A DNA stretch of 64,000 nt, from the NCBI GenBank assembly GCA_020226215.1, contig CM035235.1, positions 3,113,151-3,177,150 on the forward strand, written 5' to 3'. The notes under the pieces were generated by a model. It ran no database searches. It was not told where the DNA came from and saw only the letters and a list, made by a program, of their open reading frames with translations. This DNA comes from Sindora glabra (taxonomy: Eukaryota > Streptophyta > Magnoliopsida > Fabales > Fabaceae). Shown here one piece after another: positions 63,248 to 64,000 of the stretch. Every line of letters begins with the position of its first letter. Positions within the stretch are counted from its first letter, which is position 1. Made by a program: the position numbers and the translations under genes.

Positions 63248-64000
63248 TGTTAGGTTTCGGATCAACATACACAGCAGAAGTTTAAATTTTTTATCTAAAA
63301 CTTTTCTAGGATCCATGCAAAAATTATAAACTAGTGTTAGGGTTTTACCTTATTTGTGCTTGTGTTTTTTCTAAATGAATCAAACGTCAATCGGAAGGTA
63401 CAACATCTTTATGGTATACACACAGAGTGAACAACGACTTCTTTTTTCCATGAAGCTGCTACGTTTCATCTCTTTCATTAGGATTAGGATTGAGTGTTTT
63501 CTGAGTGATTTAAGGTTTTCTTGAAGCTTATGTGCGTGAATCAAAGTGTTACCTTTAAGTCCCTTTTATAGAACTAAGACATGTTAAAATCCTAGTCTTA
63601 CTAGAATAATGACTCAAAAAAATTTTATTCACAATTAACAAACATCACCTTATCCTTATCCTAGAGAGAGTGAAAAGAGATAAGACTTATCTATTAATTA
63701 TCTAATATTAAATAATTACATTGTCTCATAATATAATTATCTAATATTAAATTAGTATATAATTATCTTATATTAGATAATAAATTATCTTATAATATAA
63801 TTATCTAATATCTAATAACATAATTATTTGATATCACATAATATTATATATATATTATGTGAAAAACATATTATTATCTAAATAATAATATATATACACG
63901 AAAATAAGTCCAATTAATTAAATTTTAATAAAACTAAAATCTAATTAATTATTGTCTTATTCCTACTCATTTTGTGTGACTCTGTAGGTTCTTACTACAT
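63248..64000 (-). mobile_element. Probable copia-type LTR, partial, inserted in CACTA element 3
   Basis: Homology to the element 1 leader stops near 63247 and a new sequence starts with TGTTAGG. On the minus strand it has a TATA box (TATAAAAGGGACTTAAAGG near 63552-63571) followed by transcript-like sequence, as expected for an LTR promoter. The 63700-63960 stretch is very AT-rich, then gives TGTGTGACTCTGTAGGTTC near 63973. No second LTR or primer site is in view, so class and orientation are inferred. Confidence 0.45.

Overview
This is AT-rich nuclear DNA of a flowering plant, most likely a eudicot. The evidence is one spliced plant-type gene with GT-AG introns, an intronless copy of a plant calreticulin, and several classes of plant transposons. 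I cannot name the species. Only one gene looks intact. Most of the rest is transposon sequence in various states of decay or AT-rich intergenic DNA.

Layout. 1-2470: AT-rich, no gene. 2477-10756: a complete but decayed Ty1/copia LTR retrotransposon on the minus strand, with 475-bp LTRs, a CTTAC target duplication, a tRNA-iMet-type primer site, broken gag and pol, and an open ORF of about 200 codons in its leader between the 5' LTR and gag. 10762-27900: AT-rich intergenic DNA with fold-back repeats, a very short retroposon insertion (13205-13253), a possible CACTA-like terminus (18871) and a long-TIR fold-back element (20627-22112). 27969-33900: a LONESOME HIGHWAY-like atypical bHLH regulator on the plus strand, ten coding exons and 702 codons, with a probable leader intron and three upstream ORFs. 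36528-36615: a strong RNA-type hairpin. 36646-37509: a calreticulin retro-pseudogene on the minus strand that has lost its P-domain. 37510-43500: AT-rich DNA with a Tourist-like MITE (40453-40727), a paralogous empty site, and a 30-bp minisatellite (42311-42905).

43502-64000 is a cluster of three related CACTA (En/Spm) elements, all on the plus strand. Element 1 (43502-52855) is full length, with an AAG target duplication, a TNP2-type transposase pseudogene and a Transposase_24-type second gene. Element 2 (54189-62321) is more decayed and is interrupted by element 3 (from 62322). Element 3 appears to be interrupted by a copia-type LTR (from about 63248) that runs off the window. The order of insertion is therefore element 2, then element 3, then the LTR.

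The bHLH gene is the only locus likely to serve the plant. Its atypical basic region suggests it acts through dimerisation with other bHLH proteins, and its upstream ORFs suggest translational control. The main candidates for something new are the leader ORF and ACGT palindromes of the copia element, the hairpin next to the calreticulin pseudogene, and the paired hairpins kept in the leader intron of two CACTA copies.
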